DNA from: Euclidia mi
Taxonomy: Eukaryota > Arthropoda > Insecta > Lepidoptera > Erebidae
Assembly (NCBI GenBank): GCA_944739405.2
Contig: OX123183.2
Span: 94,564,729 to 94,628,728 of the forward strand
DNA: 64,000 nucleotides
Direction: 5' to 3'
In this document: one piece after another, positions 10,736-21,125 of the stretch
Numbering within the stretch: the first letter of the stretch is position 1
Layout: the number at the start of each line of letters is the position of its first letter
The notes under the pieces: generated by a model
Seen by the model: only the letters and a program-made list of their open reading frames with translations
What the model was told of the DNA's origin: nothing
Database searches by the model: none
Translations under genes and position numbers: made by a program

Positions 10736-10954
10736 TTAGTTGCGAATTTGGTGAACAATTGACATAGTGTTGCTATGGTGAGTGTTAACGTCATCTAACT
10801 GAAAATTCATATTAATCTAGCCGCGATCCTAAATTTGACAAACATTGTACACCGCACCCGCAAACGCGCCACTACGGACACATGAAGACGTGCGTGGCGA
10901 CGCGCGCGGGCTGCCCGCGCTACTATGGCCAAGCACTAAAACAAAGTTTATCTT

Positions 10955-11056
10955 CTGTCTGTCTGTCCCTATATATGATTAAATCTTAAAAACTACGCAA
11001 CGGATTTTAATGCGGTTTTTTTAATAGATAGAATGATTCAAGAGGAATACAGATAC
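10955..11056 (+). mobile_element. Helitron-like debris
   Basis: CTGTCTGTCTGTCCCTATAT followed by AAAACTACGCAACGGATTTT is a phrase I recognise from lepidopteran Helitron-like repeats. Neither end is resolved. Confidence 0.4.
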
Positions 11057-11436
11057 AGATTGCCGCTATAACGACAAATACTAAAAATAAAAATATTAGG
11101 GGGGGGGGGGTGTCCCAAACAATAAACGTGTTTTTTTTTCGTATTTTGTGCTTAAAATTACTAACGGTAACAGGTAGACACTTAAAATTTTCACAGAATA
11201 TGTAGTTATATATTACCTTTCAAAATAAATAATTAAATTTTAAAAAAAGTTAATCATAAAGGGTAGCTCCCATACAACAAAAGTAATTTTTAAGTAATTT
11301 GTTACTCGATATTAATAAACAGGTAGAAACTTAAAAAATATTTAAGTATCCATACAACTAACCTGATTTTCTTTTATAGATGATGGTACGGAACCCTTCG
11401 TGCACGAGTCCGACTCGCACTAGCCCAATTTTTTCA
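11057..11436 (+). repeat. Dispersed repeat ending GGTACGGAACCCTTCGTGC, 5'-truncated copy
   Basis: This matches 35278-35635 along its length: TTGCCGCTATAAC, AACGGTAACAGGTAGACAC and a terminal GGTACGGAACCCTTCGTGCACGAG. A poly-G run (11099-11110) is specific to this copy. The end carries a small hairpin, GTGCACGAGT/ACTCGCAC. It is a non-autonomous element of unresolved class. Confidence 0.6.
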
Positions 11437-11959
11437 TCTTGTTATTCTGTTAATGTTGTCAAGGTGAAATGTAGACTACAATTATTGCCCTTTGTCTATA
11501 CTTCTATAGATTGTCAATTTTTACTTAATTTTTGACTTCATAAACTTTCCTATTCCAAAAGCTGCTTCATAAGTAAGTAGGTAAATAATTTCTCCGCAAT
11601 TCTGATATATGATTGATAAATCTTTTGTAGTACCTATCTAGACAGTTTTCTTTGAATTGTGGCTTATGCCTTATTACTTTTAAATCTAGAGAAGATTTTT
11701 ACGCCCTTCGTAAGTAAAGTTTACGGTCGTACCTGGGCACAACTTTGGTCTAGGACTAATAAAATCCTAACTGCGCTTCACTTTCACTATCTGTGGCTCA
11801 GCCTCGTAAACGTTAATGGCTCAAAGTGCTAATAACAGCTGAAGCAAGGGACGACTATAAAGCCTCATTTAATTGCCAAATCAGCGGAATATAAAGTGAA
11901 TAGTGTTAGCCTAATGCCGACACGCCAAAAACATTGGACGTGGACCAGATTATGAGCTG
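11437..11959. other. No recognisable feature
   Basis: No open frame, SINE box or inverted repeat stands out in this stretch. Confidence 0.5.
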
Positions 11960-12180
11960 CTAAGCTATTAGGTATATAGTTTACTAGACTGTGCCCACAA
12001 CTCTGCCCGCGTGGTACTCTGTTACCCCCCTTAAGGTGGGCATTTCCTAAAATCTGCTTCTTCTAATCTCTTAGGGCTCCCCTATAGGTTTTAAGCGACA
12101 TTCATGCCAAATTTCAGTTTCTTGCGCCCAGTAGTACGGCTGTCTGCCAGGCAAGAATTTTATATATATTGATATCTTAA
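11960..12180 (+). mobile_element. Helitron-like internal fragment
   Basis: Includes ACTCTGCCCGCGTGGTACTC, the CCCTATAGGTTTTAAG stretch and TGCCAAATTTCAGTTTCTTG, phrases that recur in lepidopteran Helitron-like repeats. There is no CTAG terminus here. Confidence 0.4.
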
Positions 12181-12199
12181 TCCATACACGTAAAATAAA

Positions 12200-12545
12200 A
12201 TTAGGCAGCGATAGCCGAGTGGATATACCAACAGACTGCTATGCAGAGGGTATCGGGGTTGAATCCACGGCGCGCACCAATGACTTTTCGGAGTTATGTG
12301 CGTATTGAATTATTACTTATCGCTTGTCCCGTGCCTCGGAGAGCACGTTAAGCCGTCGGTCCCGATTGTCATGAACATCTTTGACAGTCGCTACAGGGCA
12401 TCAGTACTTTCTAAATAAACTGACACTAGTCTAAACCATGGAATATCGCTATCCCTTCGGGTTGCGGAGGTCAGACAGGCAGTCGCTCTGTGGAAAAGCT
12501 GACCCCGGGTTGAAACTGGGATAACGCTAAGGTGGTCTGTAAGAA
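12200..12545 (+). mobile_element. tRNA-derived SINE
   Basis: The head GCAGCGATAGCCGAGTGGAT contains an A box (TAGCCGAGTGG), and GGGGTTGAATCCACGG about 50 bp on is a B box. CACCAATGACTTTTCGGAGT and a body with TATCCCTTCGGGTTGCGGAG follow. The anticodon arm GACTGCTATGCAGAGGG is tRNA-like. The 3' limit is not sharp. Confidence 0.65.
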
Positions 12546-12546
12546 A

Positions 12547-12730
12547 CGCCGTAGGTCACGTCCGACGTGACGCTGTACGCGGCCTACGAATGCTTACTAT
12601 GAAAATGCACTATTATAGTGGTCTCTCTCACACGCCCGACGCGGCGCACGAACGCTGTGCGCCGCGTCCATAGGTCGTACGCCGCCTACGCAATAATTTC
12701 GAGGCATTCTGGCGTTACGGACGCCGCGTC
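12547..12730. repeat. GC-rich patch with a 12-bp perfect hairpin
   Basis: GACGCGGCGCAC (12638-12649) pairs with GTGCGCCGCGTC (12657-12668) across 7 bases. The surrounding GTACGCGGCCTACG and GTACGCCGCCTACG phrases repeat. A small MITE is possible. Similar vocabulary recurs at 16400-16480. Confidence 0.5.
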
Positions 12731-13016
12731 TATGACATAAAAATTGTGAAATTTACAAAGGAGCAAGATGAATTACTGATAGAAGCAGTTAAATTCATAC
12801 AGAATTTTATTTGATGCCAGCGATAAAGACCATAATATTTTTTTTTTTATCAACGTATTAAAAACAACCCTCGACCTCTCTCTTCACGAAAACGTCGTGA
12901 CGCCTTTTTATTATATCCTGTTTGAATAATCATTGTAAAATAAGATCATCATCCTTCTTCTATTCGAGAAGAACTCCTAAAATGGTCTGTTTATCCCGTC
13001 TATTCACATTGAGCGC

Positions 13017-13470
13017 ATGCGAGAAACTAAAATCCTATCCATTTATCAGATTTATCCTAGTCATTTATCAGAAATATCTGAAATTAGTCTTACCCATGCT
13101 TCTGCTCTGCAAATAACTATTTTTAACTACACCATTATCGGTATTTACAGGTCTCCGTCTAATTTGTCAGCAGATAACTTTATTAACTCGCTAGATCAAC
13201 ATCTACAAAGTATTCAAACACACAAAAACATTATAATTGTAGGGGATTTAAATATTAACTTGATAGAACGATAATCAGACACATCACAACTGCGAACAAA
13301 TAGATTATCATATTTAAATATGACGGGTACTCATGGTTTTCTCCCGGGACATTGTCTGCCTACCAGGGAAGAGAGCTACCTTGACCATGTACTTTTGAAA
13401 CTGGACCAGTCTAAAAACTCTGCATTTGTGGCTGTATAGAACACACCTATAACTGATCACGCAATGGTAT
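13017..13470 (+). pseudogene. LINE endonuclease domain, partial
   Basis: Carries IIGIYRSPSN, then NIIIVGDLNINLIE (the GDxN box), then, past a stop at about 13272, a GFLPGHCLPTREESYLDHVL block and TDHAMVLL, where the catalytic Asp-His would lie. At least two in-frame stops (near 13272 and 13438) interrupt it. The N-terminal third of the domain is not recognisable. Confidence 0.7.
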
Positions 13471-13931
13471 TATTAAAAGTAACCCATAAATACCAAAATA
13501 AAATAAATCACAAATTTAAAACTATTATTAACTTTGAATATGCCCATGAAACTCTTACAAACATAGATACCTCATTATTATACCAATGTAGCGATCCTAA
13601 CATTCTAGCAGATAAGTTAATAGATGTGATCAAGACATCCCTTCTCACAAACACTAAAACTATAAAAGTTTCTAGTTCTAGACTTACTCTGAAACCGTGG
13701 ATAACTGGCGGAGCTTTACGCTGTATTAGACTTAGAAACAAAATGCAATATAAGATAAGAAAGGATCCTTACAACATAATCTTAAAAATAACATACAGAC
13801 GTTTTCGTACGTTTTGCTCCAATTTGATAAAAAAACTTAAGAGACAATTCAATAAAAACCAGATTGCATGCTCTATAAAGAAGCCCAGAAAACTTTGGCA
13901 AAATATAAATGCTATCACCCACTACAAATAA
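13464..13931 (+). pseudogene. Linker between endonuclease and RT
   Basis: 155 codons in the LINE order: a basic region with KPWITGGALRCIRLRNKMQY, a common pre-RT motif (the KPWIT..LRC.R.R block), then KLWQNINAIT. It continues the element between endonuclease and RT and has no separate function. Confidence 0.7.
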
Positions 13932-14114
13932 CCTAAAACATGTAACGAAAATCTTCTCCAAATAACACCGCACCCTTTAGATTCGTTAAACCGTGTAAAC
14001 CAGTTTTTTGCAGCCATTGGCCAACAATTAGCGGAAGCAATTATAGCTAAAAATGGATTTGACTCGGTACCAATTATTACAACAAGTACATGTTCGCAGG
14101 GTTCTTCTTTTGTC

Positions 14115-15223
14115 TTGCTTGAAACAGACCCAATAGACTTTCTTGAAATACTCATGGCCCTGGATTCAGAAAGTGCTCCTGGGTGGGACGGCATACCCAC
14201 AAAATTCTTAAAGTTGTCAAGGGACTTCGTGGTTCCACTCATATGTCGATTAACCAACATGTGCTTCGAATCAGGAATATTTCCAAACGCCCTAAAGTAT
14301 TCGTTAGTTACACCTGTGCACAAGGGTGGAGACGTGAATGATGTCAATAATTACCGACCCATATCTATTTTGCCGGCAATTGCAAAAATAATAGAAAAGA
14401 TTCTTAATAAGTGACTAATCATTTATCTTAATAAATACAAAATTCTTTCACCTTTTCAATATGGTTTAGGCAAGGACGTTCAACTCAGGATGCTATTACT
14501 GCACTGACATCTAAAATTGTTGACAGAATAGACAGCGGACAAAAATGCATAACTGTGTTCTTGGATTTAAAAAAGGCGTTTGACACCGTCTCTATCCCCA
14601 TCCTTGTGCAAAGGCTTGAAGCAATCGGAATTAGGGGTAAGCCACTTTCTGTGTTTGACAGTTATCTGCGGGGTAGAAGACAGCAAGTCAGAATTGGTGA
14701 TTTCTATAGTACACTAGAAAAAGTTACTTTTGGTGTCCCACAAGGGAGCATACTTAGCCCGACACTGTTTCTAATATACATCAATGAACTGTGTAACCTT
14801 GGAAGCAGTGACGGGACGATATACTCAAATGCTGATGATACAGCAGTTGTTTATTCGGGTCGGAGTTGGGATAATGTACGCTATACTGCTGAACGCGGAC
14901 TGGCTGTGATGGCAGGTTGGCTAAGAACAAATCTCCTAACCCTTAATATCTCAAAGACGAACTATATTTGTTTTTCACCAAGTCTAAGATCAAAACCGGG
15001 TGTTGATTTCAGAATTAAGATCCATGAGTGTACTAACCATCAATACCACCAAAATCAATATTCATATCAAGATCGCAACTGTGACTGTCAGGATGTCCAA
15101 AGGGTGACCACTATGAGATACTTGGGCATTATAATTGACCAGTGTCTGACCTGGCACCCTCAAATTGATGCAATTATGGCTCGTATTAGGAAACTCATTT
15201 GGGTATTTAAAACATTGCGCTAA
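14115..15223 (+). pseudogene. LINE reverse transcriptase with altered catalytic box
   Basis: 14115-14414 holds SAPGWDGIPTKFLK and NYRPISILPAIAKIIE. 14555-15223 holds VFLDLKKAFDTV (first catalytic Asp), FGVPQGSILSPTLFLIYINE and YSNADDTAVVYSG. The usual F/Y-A-D-D box therefore reads N-A-D-D, a substitution at the first position. A stop at 14412 and a frameshift at about 14440-14555 separate the two parts. The thumb region (TMRYLGIIIDQCLTW) is present. Confidence 0.85.
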
Positions 15224-15718
15224 GTTATGTCTCCTAAACTATTAAATAACATCTATATCGCGTTGGCTCAACCAATAATCACATAATGTTTTCCAGTTTG
15301 GGGAGATGCTACGAAAACTAAGTTCCTTGAGCTGGAGAGAGCCCAGCGGTCACTTATAAAAGTGATGTACTTTCTACCGTATAGACACTCTACATACAAT
15401 TTATATAAGATTAGAGGTTTGCTGACAGTGCGTAAGCTTTACTATTTAAATACGACCCTGTATCTACACAAATCCGTACCGTTCAATCCGGCTCTACATA
15501 AGAAAAGACGAAAAGATACGCTGGCTCAATCACATAGAGTACGCTCTGCATTCGCAAAACGGCAATATGTAACTCAGTCAGCATTTGTTTATAACAAAAT
15601 TAATGAAAAAGTAAAGTTTCATCCTATGATTTTGCGTGAATGTAAAAAAGTAATCAGGGATTGGCTTGAAAATCTAGATTACGAGGAAACGGAACAATTG
15701 CTGGTAAGACTTACTTAA
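15224..15718 (+). pseudogene. LINE ORF2 C-terminal region
   Basis: Continues the RT after a stop at 15222. The usual KLLNNIYIALAQPII and FPVWGDAT wording is readable across stops, and 15362-15718 stays open (LYKIRGLLTVRKLYY, ..AFVYNKIN). This is the standard C-terminal tail of Jockey/CR1-type ORF2. Confidence 0.7.
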
Positions 15719-15748
15719 AATATTACATAATACCATACACAAATGAGC

Positions 15749-15818
15749 ACATGAGCACACAACACACACACCCACACACACACACCCACACACACACACC
15801 CACACACACACACACCCA

Positions 15819-15849
<31 letters not shown>

Positions 15850-15851
15850 TA
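15749..15851 (+). repeat. Compound CA microsatellite
   Basis: Runs of CACACA are broken by CCC at semi-regular spacing of about 10-20 bases, so it is both a dinucleotide and a loose higher-order repeat. Long open frames across it are artefacts. Confidence 0.95.
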
Positions 15852-16200
15852 TACACTCTACAACACACACTATTCACAACATGTTTTTGACGTGACAACG
15901 TCTTATAAATTGGTTTGCCGGGTGACACTTCAAGAAACTGCGTTACGCTCCGCTCACGTTATGCGCTCACAATGAGAGCGAGTGAGAGGCACGCGTCCCG
16001 CCTAAGAGCGAGAGAGACAGACATAAAAAGTGAAAGGCACGCGTCTTTCATCCTTCTTCCTACTATACGAATGAATATTCACATTAAAATTATTTTACCA
16101 CTCAAAGTCGTTGTCGCGTAAAACTTTCGCCCGTATACCGACTTTACAGGCAACCAATTTTTTTTTTCCTTTTTTATACTAGTATACTAATTTTATATAT
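15852..16200. other. Unclassified insert inside the LINE 3' region
   Basis: Contains GGTTTGCCGGGTGACACTTC and AGAGCGAGTGAGAGGCACGC-like repeats (GAGAGGCACGCGTC, GTGAAAGGCACGCGTC). It looks like dispersed repeat material, but I cannot name the family. Confidence 0.35.
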
Positions 16201-16380
16201 AGAAGCTTTGTTACTAGTACTAAAATGGTCTCATATTGTTAATGTTAAAATTAGGGGAAGAAGCGAGACAGCCCCAACACAAGTATTGTGTAATTACTTA
16301 CTGGGGCGCCTCATTTAAGACTGGAGATTGTAACAATTTGAGAAATAAAGATATTTGTATTGTATTTGTATTGTAAAATC

Positions 16381-16497
16381 CTGAGTGACAAATCGCAAAC
16401 AACGCTGGAAGCCGCGTCAAGCGTCAGCAGACGCCGGACGCCATCGGACGCGACCTACGGCGTCTGTTACAGACAACCGCCTCAGAAGATGACACAT
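16381..16497. other. GC-rich stretch between LINE and SINE tail
   Basis: CGCGTCAAGCGTCAGCAGAC and GGACGCGACCTACGGCGTCT share vocabulary with the patch at 12547-12730. No TIR pair is resolved. Confidence 0.35.
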
Positions 16498-16546
16498 AAA
16501 TAATAATAATAATAATAATATTCTACCACATTCACACAACACCATC
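16498..16546 (-). mobile_element. 3' end of a SINE split by BEL-1
   Basis: On the minus strand this reads GATGGTGTTGTGTGAATGTG, then GTAGAATATT and an (ATT)n tail. It continues the SINE whose head and body are at 24155-24380. BEL-1 sits between the two pieces. Confidence 0.8.
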
Positions 16547-17213
16547 TGTCTAGAATTACCGCAGGCAGGCAGGTATTTTCTGAAGAGAGTTGCAGTGGAA
16601 GATGTAATACATCTACCTAACCACGATAGACAAGGATCCAGACACAATGCACTGCGTTGCACAGCGATGAATTATAATCATAACTACACTTAATATTAAT
16701 AAAATGTCTTACCAACTCTTAGTGATGTTCTTGAGTGGAGTCCTGGAGGCAAGCTAGATACACACAAGACTAAAATTGGCCAACATTAGCAAGTGAATTA
16801 TCTTTACTTTACCAGACTCCAACGCAGCGTCTTCAATGCACGATGCAAGTTCACAGGATTCTCAATTTCTCTTTGCAAATGTCAATGAGTAGTTCACAAT
16901 GTCTTTATCACAATTTACCGTTGCCAGCAAATAACTTTTCACAAATGTTCAATATGTCACAAACCTTGCCGGAAGTCAAAAAGCGGCAATCTGGTTATTT
17001 CACAAACTATTCGCGTAGCTACAAGGATGTGCTTTTCAAAAGGCGATCAATTATTTTACGTACGAGTCGACAACGTGGTAATTTCTCAAGGAAGCGAACG
17101 GAAGTGACAGTTCAGTGTGACCATTGTCAGAAATTTTCAATAGACTAAACAAAATGTTACTCAATCGATCTAATCGATTTGACTTATAATAAAAACTAAT
17201 TCTATTTCAAACA
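16547..17213 (-). repeat. BEL-1 3' LTR
   Basis: Matches 23487-24154 with three visible differences (a G/T near 16777, a T/A near 16893 and a one-base T indel near 16910). Ends are TGTTTGAAAT and AATTCTAGACA on the minus strand. Short open frames inside it have no meaning. Confidence 0.95.
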
Positions 17214-17225
17214 TCCACCCGCCCC
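17214..17225 (-). other. BEL-1 polypurine tract
   Basis: GGGGCGGGTGGA on the minus strand directly precedes the 3' LTR, the position where plus-strand DNA synthesis is primed. Confidence 0.7.
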
Positions 17226-17244
17226 GGACCGGCCTACCGGTCCG

Positions 17245-20200
17245 CTAATCGGTTGGTAGACGTGACAATGTTGCAACCGCTCTCCTCAGAATCGAACCGT
17301 CCACCAAGACCTCAGCAAATCGGGGAACTCCATCAGCCCCAGTTACCAAATGAAGGATGCGCCCCCTGCGCCATCTGAGTGGCGGAAGGTTAGCCTCCTT
17401 GATCAAAACGAGGTCACCAATCTTGGGTGGATCGGTCTTGTCGGTCCACTTAACGCGTTGCTGGAGTATGTGCAAATATTCCAAGTTCCAGCGTTTCCAA
17501 AAGCTCTGAGTAATCTGGCGTACCAATTCAAAACGCGAGAGACGACCAGGTCTCGTATCAATATAGGGGTACTCAGGCAAGGCGACAAGTGGGCGACCAA
17601 TCAAAAAATGGCCCGGCGTAAGGGCCTCCAAATCATTCGGATCTGAGGAGATCGGGCACAATGGCCGAGAGTTCAAAACGGCCTCAATCTTACAAAACAC
17701 AGTTGCGAGTTCCTCAAATGTAAGGACAGATTCACCGATTGTCCTGCGCAAGTGTGTTTTGGCCGATTTTACGGCGGCCTCAAATATACCACCCCAGTGT
17801 GGACAATTTGGTGGGGAAAACAACCAATTTATCCCACGTCGGGCAAGCCTATCACCTATATCAGCTTTGTTGGTTTCAAGAAAATTAACAACATCATTCA
17901 GATAATTATAAGTGCCCTTGAAGTTAGTGCCGCAGTCAGAACGGATCAAGGAAGGCAGCCCTCTGCGGGATACAAATCTGTCAAATGTGGCTACAAACGC
18001 CTCGGTCGTAAGCGAGGAGACCAGTTCCAAATGTACGGCCTTTGTGGAGAGGCAAACAAAAACGCACAAGTAGGCCTTAACAGTCTTGCTGTTTCGAAGT
18101 GTCGATGTTTTCACCAAAAAGGGACCAGCGAAGTCCGTGCCAACACCGTCAAACGTCCTACTCTCCATTACGCGATCTGCCGGTAAGTCTCCCATCAAGG
18201 GCTGCATGGTAGAAGCCTTGAGCTTATAGCAAGGGATGCAGCGAAAGACTACACTCCGAATAATTCTTCGGGCAGACAAGATCCAAAACTCGCGTTGCAA
18301 AATGGCCAACAAAGCATTACAACCAGCATGCGAGTTCTTAAGGTGACGGTCAGTTACCAACAAGCGTATCAAATGACCGTCCCTAGGTAACAAAAGGGGG
18401 TGACGTGCTCCGTAAGGGAGGTTGGCGTTCTTGAGACGCCCTCCAACGCGCAAGAGACCCGTATCGTCCAAAAAGGGGTTCAATTTAGATACAGCTCCCG
18501 ACAATTTCGATTTCCCCGACTTGAGGATAGCAATCTCCCTTTCAAAATGCGCCAATTGCACAGAACGAACCCAAAAGGTGAGGGACTCCTGTCGTTCCTG
18601 TGGTGAGAGAAACGGTGTCAGTCGTTTCTGTTGTGGGTGCCTAAAGTTAAAAACAAAACGCTTTATCCAAGCAGTAACACCTAACAACTTGTCGAGGGAG
18701 CTGTAACGATTCAACAGGAAATCGGGGTCGAAGGCGCATTCTACCTTCTCAAGAGCGAGTGTTCGTAGACCCGGCAAATTAGAAGTATTCAAAACTGGCG
18801 TTCGAGGCCAAACAATTTCTGGTCGACTCAACCATTCCGGACCCCACCACAGCGAATGACCTATCAAACTAGGCGTCAAGCATCCGCGCGAGGCACAATC
18901 AGCGGGGTTGAGCTCACCTGGCACGTGTCTCCAAACAAGCTTGACTTCGGATTTCTGGATTTGGGAAACGCGATTAGCAACAAATACCTCCAAGGTGTGG
19001 ACAGAAGCCTTCAACCAACAAAGAACAATTTGGCTGTCTGTCCAGGCGTAGGTCCCATTAATACAAATGCTTTTACCCAAAGTGTTAGACACGTGGTTCA
19101 ATAAGCGTACAAGTAGAGCTGCTCCCGAGAGCTCCAATTTTGGAATAGTCAGAGATGTCCGAAGGGGTGCCACCTTGCTCTTTGCCATGATCAGGGAAAC
19201 TCTCACCTGACCTGAGGCACTGACTGTGCGCAAGTACACCACGGCGGCGTGACCACGTTCCGAGGCGTCACAAAACCCGTGAAGGGTGGCCTTGTACTTC
19301 CCGGGAGGAAGGATGGGACGAGGCAAGGAGATCTCATTGACGGCAGGAAGTGAGGATACAAAAGAGGTCCATTCCTCAACAAGAGTGCCGTGTAGAGGTT
19401 CGTCCCAGGTCAATCCTGCTGTCCAAAGCTTCTGCAAGAAGCATTTTGCCCAAAATATGATAGAACAAATCCAACCGTTCGGATCAAAGGTTCTGGCGAC
19501 AGTAGACAACACGAGACGTTTAGTCCAAGAACAAGGCAGTTTCAAGTCTACGTTATACGTAAAGATGTCTTGGACTGGTCTGTACTGAACGCCGAGAACA
19601 GCCATCATGGCGGGGTTGTCAACAATCTCAAATAGATGTGGATCTTGCTGATGATCCTCTGGCAAGCCTTCCAAAAGCGCTGGTGAGTTGGAAATCCATT
19701 TACGCAACTCATAACCAGCGGAGGCCAAAATACCTATCAATTCGTCCCGCAGGAGGATCGCCTCGTCCGCTGTGGAGGCGCCCGAGCAAATGTCATCGAC
19801 GTAAATATCGTCCTTCAAGATGGCGGAGGCTCTTGGGAAACGTAGGCCTTCGCGGTCTGCGAGCTCCCAAAGAGAACGTATTGCCAAGTAGGGGCTTGAC
19901 CTTAACCCGTACGTATTTGTATTGAGCTCGTAGACGACCATGGGATCGCGAGGAGACTCTCTCCAAAGGATCAGCTGGAAGCGACGGTCATCAGGGTGGA
20001 TAATCGTCTGCCTGAACATCATTTTTATGTCGGCCACAAAGACAACCTGATGTCGTCGGAAGCTGGTGATGACGTCACAAAGGTCCTTGACCAACTTGGG
20101 ACCAGAATGCAAGCACTGGTTCAAGGATACGCCTGTTGAAGTCTGCGCAGAACCATCAAACACTGTGCGCAGCTTGCCAGTCGATGGCTTCAATACCGCA

Positions 20201-20661
20201 TGATGCGGGAGAAAGTAATGCTCCACCGAACGCCAATCCAAATTTGACACAGACATGTGTCCCAACTGTTCATATTCCCTCATGAACTCAATGTACTTCT
20301 GTCTGAGCTCCGGATCACGACCCATGCGGCGCTCCATGGCCAACAACCTCTTTTCGGCTAAAGGTCGTGACTCACCAAGCGGAGGCCGAACAGACAGGAA
20401 GGGAAGCCTCGTAATAATCCGACCAGAACGGAGTCGACCAGTGTTGTTCTGGAAGAACAGCTCGCACTCCTCATGTTCTGGATTCAAACGGGCAGCTTGA
20501 GGGGGCTCCTCTACCTCCCAAAACCTCTGAACCGCATCAGAGAGAGCGGAGCCTACAGCCAACAAATTGTCAAGTTCAGGTGGAGGGGAGTCCCTAGGTA
20601 CAGGTCCCATCAAAGCAAATCCAAATATGGTCGGGATGGCAGTCAAACCATTTGGCACCAA
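17245..20661 (-). CDS. pol: BEL-1 pol: reverse transcriptase, RNase H, integrase
   Basis: An open frame of 1138 codons. The RT has VADIKMMFR (first catalytic Asp, residue 211), YGLRSSPYLA and DDIYVDDICSG (YVDD at 287-290). The RNase H-like region follows (HGFCDASERGHAAVVYL, then YAWTDSQIVL). Integrase has an HHCC zinc site at about 770-812, and the DDE triad reads as TDFAGPF (about 840), SDCGTNF (about 909) and GGIFEAAVK (about 961). All catalytic residues I can locate are intact. The N-terminus is not a true start: the frame opens just after the protease, one base out of register, so expression would need a frameshift or the copy is mutated there. Confidence 0.95.
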   Translation of the reverse strand: MVPNGLTAIPTIFGFALMGPVPRDSPPPELDNLLAVGSALSDAVQRFWEVEEPPQAARLNPEHEECELFFQNNTGRLRSGRIITRLPFLSVRPPLGESRPLAEKRLLAMERRMGRDPELRQKYIEFMREYEQLGHMSVSNLDWRSVEHYFLPHHAVLKPSTGKLRTVFDGSAQTSTGVSLNQCLHSGPKLVKDLCDVITSFRRHQVVFVADIKMMFRQTIIHPDDRRFQLILWRESPRDPMVVYELNTNTYGLRSSPYLAIRSLWELADREGLRFPRASAILKDDIYVDDICSGASTADEAILLRDELIGILASAGYELRKWISNSPALLEGLPEDHQQDPHLFEIVDNPAMMAVLGVQYRPVQDIFTYNVDLKLPCSWTKRLVLSTVARTFDPNGWICSIIFWAKCFLQKLWTAGLTWDEPLHGTLVEEWTSFVSSLPAVNEISLPRPILPPGKYKATLHGFCDASERGHAAVVYLRTVSASGQVRVSLIMAKSKVAPLRTSLTIPKLELSGAALLVRLLNHVSNTLGKSICINGTYAWTDSQIVLCWLKASVHTLEVFVANRVSQIQKSEVKLVWRHVPGELNPADCASRGCLTPSLIGHSLWWGPEWLSRPEIVWPRTPVLNTSNLPGLRTLALEKVECAFDPDFLLNRYSSLDKLLGVTAWIKRFVFNFRHPQQKRLTPFLSPQERQESLTFWVRSVQLAHFEREIAILKSGKSKLSGAVSKLNPFLDDTGLLRVGGRLKNANLPYGARHPLLLPRDGHLIRLLVTDRHLKNSHAGCNALLAILQREFWILSARRIIRSVVFRCIPCYKLKASTMQPLMGDLPADRVMESRTFDGVGTDFAGPFLVKTSTLRNSKTVKAYLCVFVCLSTKAVHLELVSSLTTEAFVATFDRFVSRRGLPSLIRSDCGTNFKGTYNYLNDVVNFLETNKADIGDRLARRGINWLFSPPNCPHWGGIFEAAVKSAKTHLRRTIGESVLTFEELATVFCKIEAVLNSRPLCPISSDPNDLEALTPGHFLIGRPLVALPEYPYIDTRPGRLSRFELVRQITQSFWKRWNLEYLHILQQRVKWTDKTDPPKIGDLVLIKEANLPPLRWRRGRILHLVTGADGVPRFAEVLVDGSILRRAVATLSRLPTD

Positions 20662-21125
20662 GACCCACCAATCAAAATTCCACCGAGGACATCAGAGCCA
20701 ATCAACAAGTCGATTTGTCCCGGTGTGTCAAATTTGGGGTCTGCCAGTTCCAATCCCGATGTCAAATTCACCACAGCAGCGGGTAGCTGTTTCTGTGGGT
20801 GCATACCCAAAATATTCTTCAACACAATAGCCGAGGTTTTAATCCTCGGGTGTGAAGATTCAACAGGGCCAAACATAACTTTAACTTGCCCTTCAACATT
20901 AGAGGCTACGTCACCTATGCCCCGAATACAATTCGGAAAAGAGCCCATATTTAATTTAACCTGCCCTACCAAATAAGTGGAAACAATGCAACCTTGTGAA
21001 CCTGTGTCCAATATAGCACGGACAACAACAGAGGTCCCCGTGGGTCCCCAGACCCTAACAGCAACCGTTGGTAGGATAACGGTCTCAATGGGGGAGGTTG
21101 GCGTTATAGGGCAGGGGTCAATGAC
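20643..21125 (-). CDS. BEL-1 aspartic protease region (A17/DUF1758 type)
   Basis: In the same frame as gag and directly after its amber codon. VVVRAILDTGSQGCIVS gives the catalytic D-T-G motif, and IDLLIGSDVLGGILIGG is the family C-terminal block, close to where the retropepsin flap and second hydrophobic motif are expected. It ends at a stop at 20643-20645 and overlaps the pol frame by 19 bases. There is no initiator ATG of its own. It is either a readthrough product of gag or separated from gag by a nonsense mutation. Confidence 0.85.
   Translation of the reverse strand, partial: VIDPCPITPTSPIETVILPTVAVRVWGPTGTSVVVRAILDTGSQGCIVSTYLVGQVKLNMGSFPNCIRGIGDVASNVEGQVKVMFGPVESSHPRIKTSAIVLKNILGMHPQKQLPAAVVNLTSGLELADPKFDTPGQIDLLIGSDVLGGILIGGSWCQMV

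Larger units (their letters stand above)
9249..10937. mobile_element. Segment bounded by inverted subterminal repeats, probable non-autonomous DNA element
   Basis: AGTGCTCGGCCACAGT at 9249-9264 faces its diverged reverse complement ACTATGGCCAAGCACT at 10922-10937. Further in, GTGTCCGTAGTGG (9326-9338, repeated at 9409-9420) faces CCACTACGGACAC at 10869-10881. Both ends are GC-rich, unlike the AT-rich middle. No clear target duplication is visible. An RTE-like LINE fragment (9690-10531) lies inside, which would account for most of the length. Confidence 0.5.
12910..16377 (+). mobile_element. Decayed Jockey/CR1-like LINE with a foreign insert near its 3' end
   Basis: Endonuclease, linker, RT and C-terminal parts follow in order from about 13017 to 15718. 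A plausible 3' UTR (GAAGCGAGACAGCCCCAACA ... GGGGCGCCTCATTT ... GAAATAAAG) ends in TTTGTATTG repeats at about 16377. Between coding end and 3' UTR, about 15745-16200 is a CA-rich microsatellite plus unrelated sequence, probably a later insertion. Confidence 0.65.

Noticed and set aside
15749..15851. CRISPR-like or structured repeat
   Set aside because: It is a CA microsatellite with CCC interruptions; there are no spacers.
20471..20976. Long + strand frames over BEL-1 pol and gag
   Set aside because: They are antisense shadows of the open minus-strand genes.
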